This document shows, one piece after another, positions 1 through 8,536 of a DNA stretch of 64,000 bases; position 1 is the first letter of the stretch, and each line of letters starts with the position of its first letter. This DNA comes from Saltatorellus ferox (GTDB taxonomy: Bacteria; Planctomycetota; UBA1135; GCA-002686595), in contig CP036434.1 of NCBI GenBank assembly GCA_007751475.1, forward strand, positions 4,345,524 to 4,409,523, read 5' to 3'. The notes under the pieces were generated by a model. The model was not told the origin of the DNA. It saw only the letters and a list, made by a program, of their open reading frames with translations, and did not search any database. The position numbers and the translations under genes are program-made.

Positions 1-678
1 GTCCACGAAAATCCGGGTCCCCGGGCTGACGGCGGGCCCGAACAGAACGCAGTCGAGTTCGACCGGTACCGTGACGCCGGGCGCGACCTCTTCCGGCGCA
101 ATCGTGCGTACCACGCCGAGGTCGACGCGATCCGGCGGCGGCGGTTCGATGAACCCGAGCGTCCAGTCAGGATCCTGCAGGAGCACGGAGCTCGGGTCGG
201 CGCCGGTCGGGACCCCGTCGCCGATCACCACGATCGAACCAGGGGCGCGCCCCTCCTCGGCGAGCAGCGCAGCTGCCGCACGCGCGGCCCCCTCCAGTTC
301 CGTCGCAAGCTCGGACGAACCGCGGCTCTTGCCGTCGAACCAGCGCGGCGTGAGGCTCGCGATGAAGGTCTCCGCGTCCACGGGGCCGACGCGGCGCTCC
401 ACCTCGGCATCGAACGTGATCAGCGCGACCTCGTCACCGCGGGCTCGCGCCGCCCTTGCCTCGCCCTCGACCGCGCGAATCGCCCACTTCTTCCAGCCCT
501 GACGTGCTCTCGTCACGCTCGCCGAGGTATCGATGAGCAGCGCTGTCACGGCGGGCCGCGTGAACGCCTCGTCCTCGGTTCCCTCCGAGGGCATCCGGAA
601 GAACCACGCGCCCACGGCAGCGACGCCCAGGAGCGCCGCGCCGAGCTTCATGAGGTCGAGCCCGAGCCCCGGCCGCAT
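1..678 (-). CDS. VWA-domain protein, N-terminal part (runs off the window)
   Basis: The frame is open from an ATG at 678 to the left edge, giving 226 residues with no stop, so the 3' end is missing. Residues about 10-27 form one hydrophobic segment (membrane anchor). A von Willebrand A domain follows, with the metal-site motif D-T-S-A-S at residues 50-54 and a strand ending in GDG near residue 154. The start overlaps the mnmA stop as ATGA, so the two are probably translationally coupled. The family binds a divalent metal and mediates protein contacts; many bacterial members sit next to MoxR ATPases, but none is visible here. The partner and job are unknown. After the VWA domain comes a proline-rich linker and the start of a beta-rich region. 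Confidence 0.8.
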   Translation of the reverse strand, partial: MRPGLGLDLMKLGAALLGVAAVGAWFFRMPSEGTEDEAFTRPAVTALLIDTSASVTRARQGWKKWAIRAVEGEARAARARGDEVALITFDAEVERRVGPVDAETFIASLTPRWFDGKSRGSSELATELEGAARAAAALLAEEGRAPGSIVVIGDGVPTGADPSSVLLQDPDWTLGFIEPPPPDRVDLGVVRTIAPEEVAPGVTVPVELDCVLFGPAVSPGTRIFVD

Positions 679-1835
679 CAGCGCGCGACTTCGAGGGCTT
701 CCGGCGACTCCTGGCTGCGGGCGGCCGATTCGATCCAGCCTCCTCCAAGCGAGAGCTCCGTGCCGGCATGGGCCGCCTCGTCGAGTTCGTAGAACGCCGC
801 CCCTTGACCGGGCGCGACGGCCATTTGCGGCTCGTCGAACGTGACGATTCCGCGGGTCCCCATGTCGTTCAGCTCCACCGTGGCTGGTGCCGCGTCGTGG
901 CGATAGCGCACTTGCACAGCGCAGCGGAACGAGCCGCCGAGCGGAGCGTCGAAGCCCAGCCAGTTGAGATCGTCCACCACCATCGATGGCGCCTTGCAGT
1001 CCGCCTCGGTACCGACGACGACCAGCCCTTCTTCTGGATGGATCTCGACGACGTACATCGGGATTCCGACGGCGACGCCGTGACCGCGGCGCTGGCCGAT
1101 CGTGAAGTGCTCGGTGCCTTCGTGCTCTCCGTGATCGCGGCCGTACACGTCCACGATGCGGCCGGGGTGCAGCTCGACGCCGCGCTCCTTCAGGAGACGG
1201 CGGTAGTCGTTCGAAGGCACGAAGCAGATCTCCTGGCTGTCCTTCTTCGCGTAGGTACGAATGCCCGCCTGCTCGGCCAGAGCGCGAACCTCGACCTTCT
1301 CCATATCGCCCAGCGGAGTCGCCGTACGCTTGAGGTCCTTCTCCTTGACGGAGAAGAGCTGGTAGGACTGATCCTTCGTCCGGTCGACGCCCCGGCGCAG
1401 GCGAACGCGTCCGTCCTCCACCGAGATACGCGCGTAGTGCCCGGTCGCGACGCCGGCGCACCCGAGTTCCTCCGCGAAGTCGAGGAGCTTACCCATCTTG
1501 AGGTCGCGATTGCAGACCGCGCACGGATTGGGCGTGCGGCCGCGCCCGTACTCCGAGACGAAGTACTGGATCACGTCCTGGAACTCGGCCGACAGGTCCA
1601 TCGCCTGGAAGGGAATGCCGAGCTTGGCCGAAACCATGCGTGCGTCGCGGGCGTCACCCAGGGAGCAGCACGACTTCTTGGACACTTCGGACTCCTTGAT
1701 GTCGACGCCGTTCCGCATGAAGAGGCCCACGAGATCGTGACCCGCCTCGCGGAGCATGTAGGCAACCGCCGAACTGTCCACGCCGCCGCTCATGGCGACG
1801 ACGAGCCTTTGGGAGGGTGAGAATTGGGTCCGCAT
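678..1835 (-). CDS. mnmA: tRNA-specific 2-thiouridylase MnmA
   Basis: Cytoplasmic enzyme that adenylates and then thiolates U34 of the tRNAs for Lys, Glu and Gln. The 385-residue length is usual for the family. The PP-loop SGGVDSS is at residues 16-22. The catalytic cysteine lies in TPNPCAVCN (Cys108) and the second, persulfide-carrying cysteine in SQEICF (Cys204). The sequence TGHYAR follows at about 131-136. Start is the ATG at 1835; the PP-loop begins soon after, as in other family members. A short Ser/Glu-rich C-terminal tail extends past the usual beta-barrel end. The stop overlaps the ATG of the VWA gene. It diverges from yajC across about 190 bases. Confidence 0.95.
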   Translation of the reverse strand: MRTQFSPSQRLVVAMSGGVDSSAVAYMLREAGHDLVGLFMRNGVDIKESEVSKKSCCSLGDARDARMVSAKLGIPFQAMDLSAEFQDVIQYFVSEYGRGRTPNPCAVCNRDLKMGKLLDFAEELGCAGVATGHYARISVEDGRVRLRRGVDRTKDQSYQLFSVKEKDLKRTATPLGDMEKVEVRALAEQAGIRTYAKKDSQEICFVPSNDYRRLLKERGVELHPGRIVDVYGRDHGEHEGTEHFTIGQRRGHGVAVGIPMYVVEIHPEEGLVVVGTEADCKAPSMVVDDLNWLGFDAPLGGSFRCAVQVRYRHDAAPATVELNDMGTRGIVTFDEPQMAVAPGQGAAFYELDEAAHAGTELSLGGGWIESAARSQESPEALEVAR

Positions 1836-2028
1836 TCGAGGAAAGTCCAGGCAGTCGAGGGCGCTGCTTCCGGGGAAGACCCCATCCTAGTAGGCTCCCG
1901 CCTCCAAGTTTGCGTCCCTTCGACGTCGCAGACTTGTCCTGTCCCGACAAAATCCCCCATCGGGCCGCCGCCCGCGACTCTGACGGAGTCCAGAAGCAGC
2001 CCCAAAGAGCCCTCACGCACACCGTTCC

Positions 2029-2511
2029 ATGACCGCCTTTTCACTCCTTCTCGACGGCGCCACGATCGCCATGACCAGCTCCGTCGCGTCTTCCACCGGA
2101 TTCGACTCCGCATCGCCGGCCTTCTCCCTCTCGCAGGCCGCCGGTCCGGGGCAGCCGGGAGCGGCCGTTCAGGGACCCGCGACGCCCGGGACGCCGGGGG
2201 CAGATGGCGCGACGGGAGCCGCCACGCCCCAGGGCAACCCGATGCAGAGCCTGATGATGTTCGCGCTGATCGGCGCGGTCATCTGGTTCCTGATCTTCGC
2301 TCCGGAGCGCAAGGCCCGGAAGAAGCGCGAGGCCATGCTCGGGGCGGTCAAGAAAGGCGACAAGATCGTGACGACGGGCGGGCTCCATGCGGAGGTCGTG
2401 GAGGTCAAGGAGAACACCCTGACCCTCAAGGCGGGGGAGACACGGCTCACGTTCTCTCGGGCTTCTATCCACGAGGTGCTCCAGCCGAAAGAAGAGGCCG
2501 CAGGGGCCTGA
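2029..2511 (+). CDS. yajC: Preprotein translocase accessory subunit YajC
   Basis: Small inner-membrane partner of SecDF and the Sec translocon. The family core is clear: one transmembrane helix (about residues 72-90), the basic stretch ERKARKKREAM, and a soluble tail with VKKGDKIVTTGG followed by a small beta domain. At 160 residues it is longer than the usual 85-120 because a Gly/Pro/Ala-rich segment of about 70 residues precedes the helix. The true start could be internal, but no better ribosome site was seen. The stop lies at the beginning of the next coding region, so the two are probably one transcript. secD and secF are not in the window. Confidence 0.9.
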   Translation: MTAFSLLLDGATIAMTSSVASSTGFDSASPAFSLSQAAGPGQPGAAVQGPATPGTPGADGATGAATPQGNPMQSLMMFALIGAVIWFLIFAPERKARKKREAMLGAVKKGDKIVTTGGLHAEVVEVKENTLTLKAGETRLTFSRASIHEVLQPKEEAAGA

Positions 2512-2582
2512 CGGGAGCCCCACGGCGACTGGCCCTCGCGATCGCCCTTCGAATCCTGCCCACCGCGCCGCTCTCCTGGCTG

Positions 2583-3071
2583 GTGGCGAGGGCGCCAGCC
2601 AGGACCGAGGCCAGAACCGGAGCGGCTGGTCGCTGGGACCTGACCCGGAGCGAACTCGGCCTCTTGGGCGAGGAGCTGGCTGCGCGGTTCCTCCGCTCTC
2701 GAGGCTGGCGGCTCGTCGGGAGGAATCTCCGGGCAGAAGAAGCGGAACTCGACCTCGTCGGGCTCGATGGACGGACGCTCGTGGTGATCGAGGTGAAAAC
2801 CGGCTGGTGGCCACTCGCAGGAGCGGAGGCTCCTGGCTCCCTGGCGGGCGAGTGGGCTCGCAGACGACCTGGCGCACGCGTCACCGATCAGGCTCTGGCC
2901 CGCCGCCGGAGCGCGGCCCGTCGGCTCGCACGTAGCGAGGGCTTCCCGGGATCCCGCGTGGACGTGGTCGAGGTGATCTCGGGTCGTGGACCGTCGGCGA
3001 TCGTCCTCCATCACCGCAACTTCACCCCAGGTTCGTTCAGCTCCTCGAACGGAGAGTCTCCCCGCGAGTGA
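2583..3071 (+). CDS. YraN/UPF0102 family nuclease-fold protein
   Basis: The conserved UPF0102 core is visible: G-x-L-G-E-E-x-A-A near the start, then a segment ending A-E-L-D-L-V, followed by the strand VVIEVKTG. The acidic residues and E-V-K lysine match the restriction-endonuclease-like site of the family, whose cellular role is still unsettled. The GTG at 2583 is the chosen start (162 residues). An upstream CTG overlapping the yajC stop (2508) is possible, since the frame stays open far upstream. It follows yajC closely and ends just before a strong hairpin shared with the convergent HTH gene. Family confident, start uncertain. Confidence 0.75.
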   Translation: MARAPARTEARTGAAGRWDLTRSELGLLGEELAARFLRSRGWRLVGRNLRAEEAELDLVGLDGRTLVVIEVKTGWWPLAGAEAPGSLAGEWARRRPGARVTDQALARRRSAARRLARSEGFPGSRVDVVEVISGRGPSAIVLHHRNFTPGSFSSSNGESPRE

Positions 3072-3083
3072 GGCTCCCAACGC

Positions 3084-3126
3084 AAGAGAGCCCGTCGAGC
3101 GCAGGGTGCGCGCGACGGGCTCTCTT
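3084..3126. terminator. Bidirectional intrinsic terminator between convergent genes
   Basis: Perfect 14-base arms (3084-3097 and 3113-3126) enclose a 15-base loop. It sits between the stop of the YraN-like gene and the stop of the minus-strand HTH gene. The arms begin with AAGAGAG and end with CTCTCTT, so each strand has only a weak U-rich end. Confidence 0.75.
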
Positions 3127-3168
3127 GAGGGAAGAGTGGGGTTTTCGGCCCGACTCCTCAGCGGCGCC

Positions 3169-3780
3169 CTACTCCTCAGCGGCCACCGCGGGCGGGGCTG
3201 CGTCATCGAAGCTGGCGCCGAAGATGCCCGCCACGCCCTTCGCGAGGCCGCCAGCGTTGCCGGTGGCGATCGACATCATCACAGGAGCGGCCAGGATCAG
3301 GACGAGCGCCGTCAGAATGGCGAAGGCCTTGACCCAGCCCGGCTCCTCCTCGACCTCGGCCGTGGCGGCTGCCACGGCGCTGGTGCGACGCACCGGAGCG
3401 GCCGCGGCCGGAGCTGCAGCGCGGCCACCGCGCGATGAGGCGCGACGGCTGGAGGGCGTGATGTCCTCGAGCTCGAGCTCAGGCACCTCTTCCACGTCGT
3501 CGACGAGGGTCTCGACGTCGAGTTCTTGGGTGGCCATGCCGGTGTCGCCACCGAGGTCGGTGTCGTCTTCGAAGACGAGCTCATCCACGGTATCGCCGAG
3601 GTCGACGACGTCGCGGTCGAGCTCGGCGCGGAGGTTCTCCACGTCTGCACGGCGCAGCTTCATGGTGTCGCCTTTACGGAATGCGCGGATCTCGCCTTCC
3701 GAGACGAGGCGCTTGAGCTCTTCTTCTTTGAGCTTCAGCTCATCGAGGGCTTCATCGAAGCTATAGAAATCGTCAGCCAC
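3169..3780 (-). CDS. Excisionase/MerR-like HTH protein with C-terminal membrane anchor
   Basis: A 203-residue protein. Start is a GTG at 3780, set by AAGGAG six bases upstream (complement of 3786-3791). Residues 1-60 resemble the helix-turn-helix of excisionase/MerR type (YSFDEALDEL, VSEGEIRAFRKGD, LRRADVENL). An acidic linker (60-105) and an Ala/Arg-rich linker (110-140) follow, then one hydrophobic helix (about 148-170) and a short tail. A DNA-binding-like head tied to a membrane helix is unusual. Its target and role are unknown. It is the last gene of the minus-strand run and is separated from the next gene by about 100 bases. Confidence 0.75.
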   Translation of the reverse strand: MADDFYSFDEALDELKLKEEELKRLVSEGEIRAFRKGDTMKLRRADVENLRAELDRDVVDLGDTVDELVFEDDTDLGGDTGMATQELDVETLVDDVEEVPELELEDITPSSRRASSRGGRAAAPAAAAPVRRTSAVAAATAEVEEEPGWVKAFAILTALVLILAAPVMMSIATGNAGGLAKGVAGIFGASFDDAAPPAVAAEE

Positions 3781-3889
3781 AGGGACTCCTTGGGGGGATC
3801 TCGTAAGTAGGGAAACGGGTCGTTCAGTCAGAGTCGTGCGACGCAAGGGCTTCGGGGGGGAAGCCTTCGCAGCGCGCGATGGAAGAGAA

Positions 3890-4474
3890 TCAGCGCGGCA
3901 CGCCGGAGGGCGCGGTCCGCGAGTTGTCGGTGCTGTTGTTGAAGCGGCGCTCGAGGTCCTTGTAGGTGAGCGGCTGCTTGTCGACCTCGGTGCGGTCGTT
4001 GAGGCCGTCCAGCTGGAGGTCGAGGCTGATGTTGCGGGCGCCCACGAGCTTGACGTTCTGGGTGCCGGGAGCACCTCCTGAAGCCTGATAAACCGCGAGC
4101 TGCTTGTCGATCGTATCGACCAGATAGAGCACGGATTGCCCGGTGATGTCGTTGCCGGTCACCGCGATCATGCGGTTGTTCGAATCGCCCGTCACGCCGC
4201 TGCTCGTCACGGGCAGCGGTCGAACGAGATCGTTCTGGGAGCTGTTCCCGTTGGCGCCCTGGACAGCCGCAGGCGCTCCAAGGAGCAGCGAGGGAGCTGG
4301 CGCGATCGGAAGGGGAGCTGCCGAGGCGATAGGGCTCGAGAGCCGTGCCTGGGCAGAATCCAGAAGGGTGAGCGCACCGAGGGCGCAGGCCACACCGGCT
4401 CCGAACCAGGCGATGCGCTGGGCGCGTGCTCCGACGGAAGACGGGGCGGGATTCGAGGCTGTGGAGGTTCTCAT
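3890..4474 (-). CDS. Exported protein of unknown function
   Basis: A 194-residue protein from the ATG at 4474. A hydrophobic segment near residues 22-38 ends in DSAQA, consistent with a signal peptide. The middle is low in charge; the last 90 residues are well ordered with ITGQSVLYLVDT, KQLAVYQASGG, LVGARNISLDLQLDG and LTYKDLERRF. I recognise no named domain; this core resembles uncharacterised exported planctomycete proteins. An alternative ATG at 4546 overlaps the stop of the upstream CNNM gene in ATGA and would add 24 residues ahead of the signal peptide, so coupling is possible. It probably belongs to the same transcript as the CNNM genes. Confidence 0.7.
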   Translation of the reverse strand: MRTSTASNPAPSSVGARAQRIAWFGAGVACALGALTLLDSAQARLSSPIASAAPLPIAPAPSLLLGAPAAVQGANGNSSQNDLVRPLPVTSSGVTGDSNNRMIAVTGNDITGQSVLYLVDTIDKQLAVYQASGGAPGTQNVKLVGARNISLDLQLDGLNDRTEVDKQPLTYKDLERRFNNSTDNSRTAPSGVPR

Positions 4475-4542
4475 GGGGCGCGCTAGCGTAACGTCCCGGG
4501 CTGGTTGCGGCCACCGCGCGAAAAAAAGCGTTTTGCGCCCGC

Positions 4543-5571
4543 TCATGCCACGACGACCCCCGAGATGCTGTCGAGCAGGTCGTTCACGGAGACCACGCCC
4601 CGAACCTCCTCTCCCTGGACCACCAGCCCGATCCGCCTTCCCGCCGCCCGGAACTTCCCGAGCGCGGCATCGATGGATTCGTCCGCCGAGAGCTGAAGCA
4701 TCGGGCGCACCCGCTCCAGAACGTCCGGGGGCGGGCCTTCCCCGGCCCGTGACCAGTTGTGAAGCACCTCCAGCTGGTGGACGTACCCGGCCACGTGATC
4801 GGGCCGAATGGTGCCCTGGAAGTCCACCACGACGGGCAGACGGCTGAATTTCGAGGCCAGGAGCTGCTCGAAGAGCTTCTCCCGGGGAACCGGATCGTCC
4901 AACGATCGGCGCAGGTAGCCGACCTCCTCCCAGGGGACCATCACCTCGCTGACCGGCACCGATTTGAGCCTCAGCGCGTTGCTGGCCAGGGCCTCCGCCC
5001 GCTCGGACAGCGCCCCGTGCCTTCTGCCCTCCGCCAGGAATCCGAGCACCGCGTCCCGGCCTGCGAGCGGCGAAACTTCGCTGTCCTCCAGGCCCAGGAT
5101 CCTCTCCAGGGCGAGGGTAGCGAGGCGGAGAATTCGCTCCAGCGGCCAGAAAACGACGCGCGAAAGCGCGATGAGAGGCGCCGCGAGCCCCGTCAGAGCG
5201 TGGGGCCGCTGGCGAAAGATGTCCTTCGGCAGCGCCTCGCCGAAGAGAAAGACGAGAGGCGTCAGGACGACCGTCACGAGGATGGCGGCGGTGGCACCGG
5301 AATCGCTGACGCCCAGCCAGGCCATCGCGAGGGACTCCCCCACATGGGTCGCCAGCTCCAGCGCCAGGTTGTTGCCGACCAGAATCGTCACGAGCAGGGC
5401 TCCTTCGTTCCGGAGCAGCCACTGCATGAGCTGCGCCCGGCGTGAACCGCCCTGCGCGTCGAGGTCGACCTGGACCGCCGAGACCGAGTAGAAGCCGATC
5501 TCCGAGCCGGAGTAGACCGCGCTGAACCCGATGAGCACGGCCAGCAAGACGATTTCGAGGGCGATTTCCAT
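4543..5571 (-). CDS. CNNM/CBS-domain membrane protein (CorC/HlyC-like), shorter paralogue
   Basis: A 342-residue protein. Residues 1-180 are the CNNM transmembrane domain: an N-terminal helix with SGSEIGFYSVS, VTILVGNNLALE, and a final helix with GEALPKDIF. The rest is a CBS pair (VSEVMVPWEEV to VSVNDLLDSI). The family is tied to magnesium/divalent cation efflux or homeostasis. It lacks the C-terminal CorC/HlyC domain seen in its neighbour. The ATG at 5571 shares one base with the stop of the upstream paralogue (TGATG), so the two are coupled and may form a heterodimer. An open frame extends upstream to 5811 but is only overlap with that gene. Confidence 0.85.
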   Translation of the reverse strand: MEIALEIVLLAVLIGFSAVYSGSEIGFYSVSAVQVDLDAQGGSRRAQLMQWLLRNEGALLVTILVGNNLALELATHVGESLAMAWLGVSDSGATAAILVTVVLTPLVFLFGEALPKDIFRQRPHALTGLAAPLIALSRVVFWPLERILRLATLALERILGLEDSEVSPLAGRDAVLGFLAEGRRHGALSERAEALASNALRLKSVPVSEVMVPWEEVGYLRRSLDDPVPREKLFEQLLASKFSRLPVVVDFQGTIRPDHVAGYVHQLEVLHNWSRAGEGPPPDVLERVRPMLQLSADESIDAALGKFRAAGRRIGLVVQGEEVRGVVSVNDLLDSISGVVVA

Positions 5572-6869
5572 CAACTGACTCCTGCACCCGAGCGACGACT
5601 GGGGAGCATGAAGGTCCGGCCCTGGGCGCGGCTCCAGAGGGTCACCGTGAACACGCGCCGGCCGCGCACCTGATCGATCTCGGCCACCAGCCCGCCGCCG
5701 AGCTCCACCGTATCGCCCGCCTTCGGAAGCCGCCCGAGCGCCGCCGTAACGAAGCCCCCCACGGTTTCGAAAGCGCCCGGGAAGATCGCCACCCCGAGGG
5801 TCTCGTTCCAATCTCGAACCGAGAGTCCACCCGACACGCGATAGCGCCCCTCGCCGAGCGGAACGACCTCGTCGATCGCCTCCTCGTCTTCGACCCGGAT
5901 GTCACCGACGAGTTCTTCGAAGACCGCTTCGAGAGTCACCACCCCTGCGGTCCCGCCCCACTCGTCGACGACCACGGCCTCCGTCACCCTGTCGATGTGG
6001 AAGCTGGAGAGCAGGGACACGAGTCGCGCCACCTCCGGCACGAACTTGACGGGCATCACCAGCGATTCCGGTGAACGGTCCGGCTTGACGAGCAGGTCAC
6101 GCACCTGGATGCCGCCGGCGATGTTGTCGGCGCTCCCTCGGACCGCGATCATCCAGGTGACGCGCTCGCGCCGCGACTCATCGAGCACGCGACGACGCTC
6201 GCCGTCCTGATCCTCGGCCTCCAGATCGAAGATGACGAGATCCACCCTGGGCGTCATCGCCTCGCGAACACGCAAGTGCTCCAGCTCGACGATTTCACCG
6301 AGCAGGTCCGCCTCGTTGGCGCCGAGAACCCCCGCCGTTCGACTGCGCTCCAGAACGTCCGCGAGCGCCTCCGGCGTCACCCCCTGCTCGGTGCGCTCGT
6401 TCTCGCCGAGGACGCGATGGGACAGCTCCAGCACGAACCCCACCACGTAGCGCACGGGCCTCAGGAAACGGATCGTCCAGCCGATCGGCGTGGCGGTCAC
6501 CCGCGCGATGCCGAGGGGCATGCGAAGCGCCAGCGCCTTGGGAACGATCTCCCCCGTCAACAGAAGAGTGATGAGCGCCAGCAGTCCGCCGAAGAGCGAC
6601 GCTCCGCCCTGGGCGGCCAGCGGCTCACCGATTCCGAGCTGCCCCTGAAGCTGCGTGAAGGCGCGCGGTGCGATTGCGAAGAAGAGGAGGTTCACGACGA
6701 GGTTCGCGAGCAGGATCGAGACGAGCAGCGCGCGCGGGTCCTCCAGAAGTCGCTTCACGCGCTTCGGTGCCCGAGCGAGGTCCCCCTCGCCGAGCTTGAA
6801 CAGCGCGGTCTCCGAGCTACTGAACGTCCCCGAGAGGAACGCCAGAACGAAAATGGCCACCCAGATCAT
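5571..6869 (-). CDS. CNNM/CBS/CorC_HlyC membrane protein
   Basis: A 432-residue protein with the full HlyC/CorC layout. Four membrane segments with SGTFSSSETALF and GEIVPKALALR fill residues 1-160. A CBS pair covers about 200-330 (REAMTPRVDLV, TAEVxEEL-type TLEAVFEELVGDI), and a CorC_HlyC domain about 345-425 (GRYRVSGGLSVRDWNE, ETVGGFVTAALGRLP). It is probably involved in divalent cation homeostasis; substrate not determined. The ATG overlaps the sensor-kinase stop (ATGA) and its own stop overlaps the next CNNM gene. Two paralogues in tandem, one with and one without the C-terminal domain, suggest a paired complex. Confidence 0.88.
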   Translation of the reverse strand: MIWVAIFVLAFLSGTFSSSETALFKLGEGDLARAPKRVKRLLEDPRALLVSILLANLVVNLLFFAIAPRAFTQLQGQLGIGEPLAAQGGASLFGGLLALITLLLTGEIVPKALALRMPLGIARVTATPIGWTIRFLRPVRYVVGFVLELSHRVLGENERTEQGVTPEALADVLERSRTAGVLGANEADLLGEIVELEHLRVREAMTPRVDLVIFDLEAEDQDGERRRVLDESRRERVTWMIAVRGSADNIAGGIQVRDLLVKPDRSPESLVMPVKFVPEVARLVSLLSSFHIDRVTEAVVVDEWGGTAGVVTLEAVFEELVGDIRVEDEEAIDEVVPLGEGRYRVSGGLSVRDWNETLGVAIFPGAFETVGGFVTAALGRLPKAGDTVELGGGLVAEIDQVRGRRVFTVTLWSRAQGRTFMLPSRRSGAGVS

Positions 6870-8527
6870 CCTGTCGTCTCCGCCGGCAGCTCGATCGTCA
6901 CGCTGAAGCCCATGCCCGCCGAGCTCTCGAGGAGAACGCGTCCACCGTGGGCCGCGACGACGTTGTGAACGATCGCGAGGCCGAGCCCTGTACCCTTGCC
7001 CTGTTCCTTCGTCGTGAAGAATGCATCCGCGACTCGATCCATCACCTCTTCGACCACGCCAGGACCGTCATCTGCGCAGACGATCTGAACCGTGTGGTCC
7101 GCTCCGGTTTCCATCGTGAGCAGGATACGACCCGGCCCCTTGGTCGCGAGGTTCTCACCACGCGCTTCCTCGATCGCGTCGAGCGCATTGACGAATAGAT
7201 TGAGCAGCGCCTGGCCGAGTTCGTTCGCGGCGCCGCGGATCTGCGGCAGGGTCGCGAAGGGATCGAGGGCGCCGGGTTCGAAGCCGCTACGCGGTCCGTG
7301 CGCCTCGCCTGGACCGGACACGTCGATCGCGACCCCCATGGCTTCGGCGCGGTGCCGAACAAGACCGAGCGCATCGCCCAGGGGTCTCAGAAGCGTCACG
7401 CCCTCCAGCAGCGTCTCCCTCGGCGCGAGCCGCAGGAGCCGTCCGACCGTCTCCCCCATTCGGGCAAGTCCGCTGCTCACGAGGCTCAGGTACTCCTTGC
7501 GCCGCTCGGGCGAGAGGCTGTCTCGTCCAAGGGCCTCGACTGCGTTGGAGAGCCCGCCCAGCGGATTGTTGAGCTCGTGCGCCACCCCCGCCGCAAGTTC
7601 GCCGGTCGCGGCCAGCCGCCGCTGGGTCATCGCCGCTGCCTCGACGGCCTTGACGCGCGCCGTCGCCTCCTCGACCGCGTTCTGCAGGTCGAGGTTGTAG
7701 CGCTGCAGGCGACCTGCCATCGCGTTGAAGCCGTGCCCGAGCTCGGCGATTTCGTCGTTCCGCCCCTCGGGGATGTTCACGCGGGCCCGCAGGTTCGCGG
7801 ACTCCAGGTGCCCGACCACGCCGGCGAGGTGACGCACAGGGTCCAGCACGGTTCGCTGGAGGAGCCACAGGATCAGCGCGGTGAAGAGCGCCATCGTCGC
7901 CACGAAGATGAGCGTGAGCTGTTGGTGCGGGAAGTCCCCGATGTCGACCTCCTTGCGTCGGAACCAGACCCCGCCCCATGGTTTCGCCCCGGGCAAGCCG
8001 ATCGGCGCGGCAGTGCCGAAGGCCGTGGAGACCGACTGCTGCGCTGCGGCCGCGTCCAGGATCATCTGAAGGGCGTTCTGTTCGTCGAAATCAGGCGCGC
8101 GCTCGGCTCGCCCCAGCGGATTCAGGAACACGCCAGGAACGACCAGCTCGCGCCTCCCCTCGGCGCCCGTCCTCGCAGGCGGAGCCTCCTCGGGCATCTG
8201 CGCGACGATCACGTCGTCGAAGCGTCGCCAGCCGCGCCAGTTCAGCGCCTTGCCGATCCGGATCGCGCCGTCGCGGTCCACGATCTCGTCGAGCTGATCC
8301 GCCAGCCATTCGGTGTAGTCCGCGGAGATGGCCCGTTTGTTCTCGCGGGCCGCGTACTCCGTCGCCCCCATCAGCACGAGGAAGGTGACGAGGTTCGCCA
8401 GCACGACGGCGATGACGATCGGCGTCCGAAGCGACCTGGCAGGCCCGCTCCTCACGCCATCAGGTACATCCCCTCGGCGCTCGTTCGTGGAGCCCCGCGG
8501 CGGCTCTACATCCGCGTCGCCTTCCAC
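6866..8527 (-). CDS. Membrane sensor histidine kinase (HAMP, HisKA, HATPase)
   Basis: A 553-residue protein. Transmembrane helices lie at about 36-58 and 203-225 around an extracytoplasmic domain without a recognised fold. HAMP is at about 226-278, followed by a coiled linker, the phosphoacceptor motif GVAHELNNPLGG with His317, and the ATPase domain to the end (ALLNLFVNALDAI, DDGPGV, GTGLGLAIVHNV). The last motif shows all ATP-binding boxes. The start is a GTG at 8527, 9 bases after the pilC stop and with no clear ribosome site, so coupling is likely. No response regulator lies nearby. Its place inside the pilus run suggests it senses something linked to pili or surface contact; this is inference. 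Confidence 0.88.
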   Translation of the reverse strand: MEGDADVEPPRGSTNERRGDVPDGVRSGPARSLRTPIVIAVVLANLVTFLVLMGATEYAARENKRAISADYTEWLADQLDEIVDRDGAIRIGKALNWRGWRRFDDVIVAQMPEEAPPARTGAEGRRELVVPGVFLNPLGRAERAPDFDEQNALQMILDAAAAQQSVSTAFGTAAPIGLPGAKPWGGVWFRRKEVDIGDFPHQQLTLIFVATMALFTALILWLLQRTVLDPVRHLAGVVGHLESANLRARVNIPEGRNDEIAELGHGFNAMAGRLQRYNLDLQNAVEEATARVKAVEAAAMTQRRLAATGELAAGVAHELNNPLGGLSNAVEALGRDSLSPERRKEYLSLVSSGLARMGETVGRLLRLAPRETLLEGVTLLRPLGDALGLVRHRAEAMGVAIDVSGPGEAHGPRSGFEPGALDPFATLPQIRGAANELGQALLNLFVNALDAIEEARGENLATKGPGRILLTMETGADHTVQIVCADDGPGVVEEVMDRVADAFFTTKEQGKGTGLGLAIVHNVVAAHGGRVLLESSAGMGFSVTIELPAETTG

Positions 8528-8536
8528 GTCGCCCGA

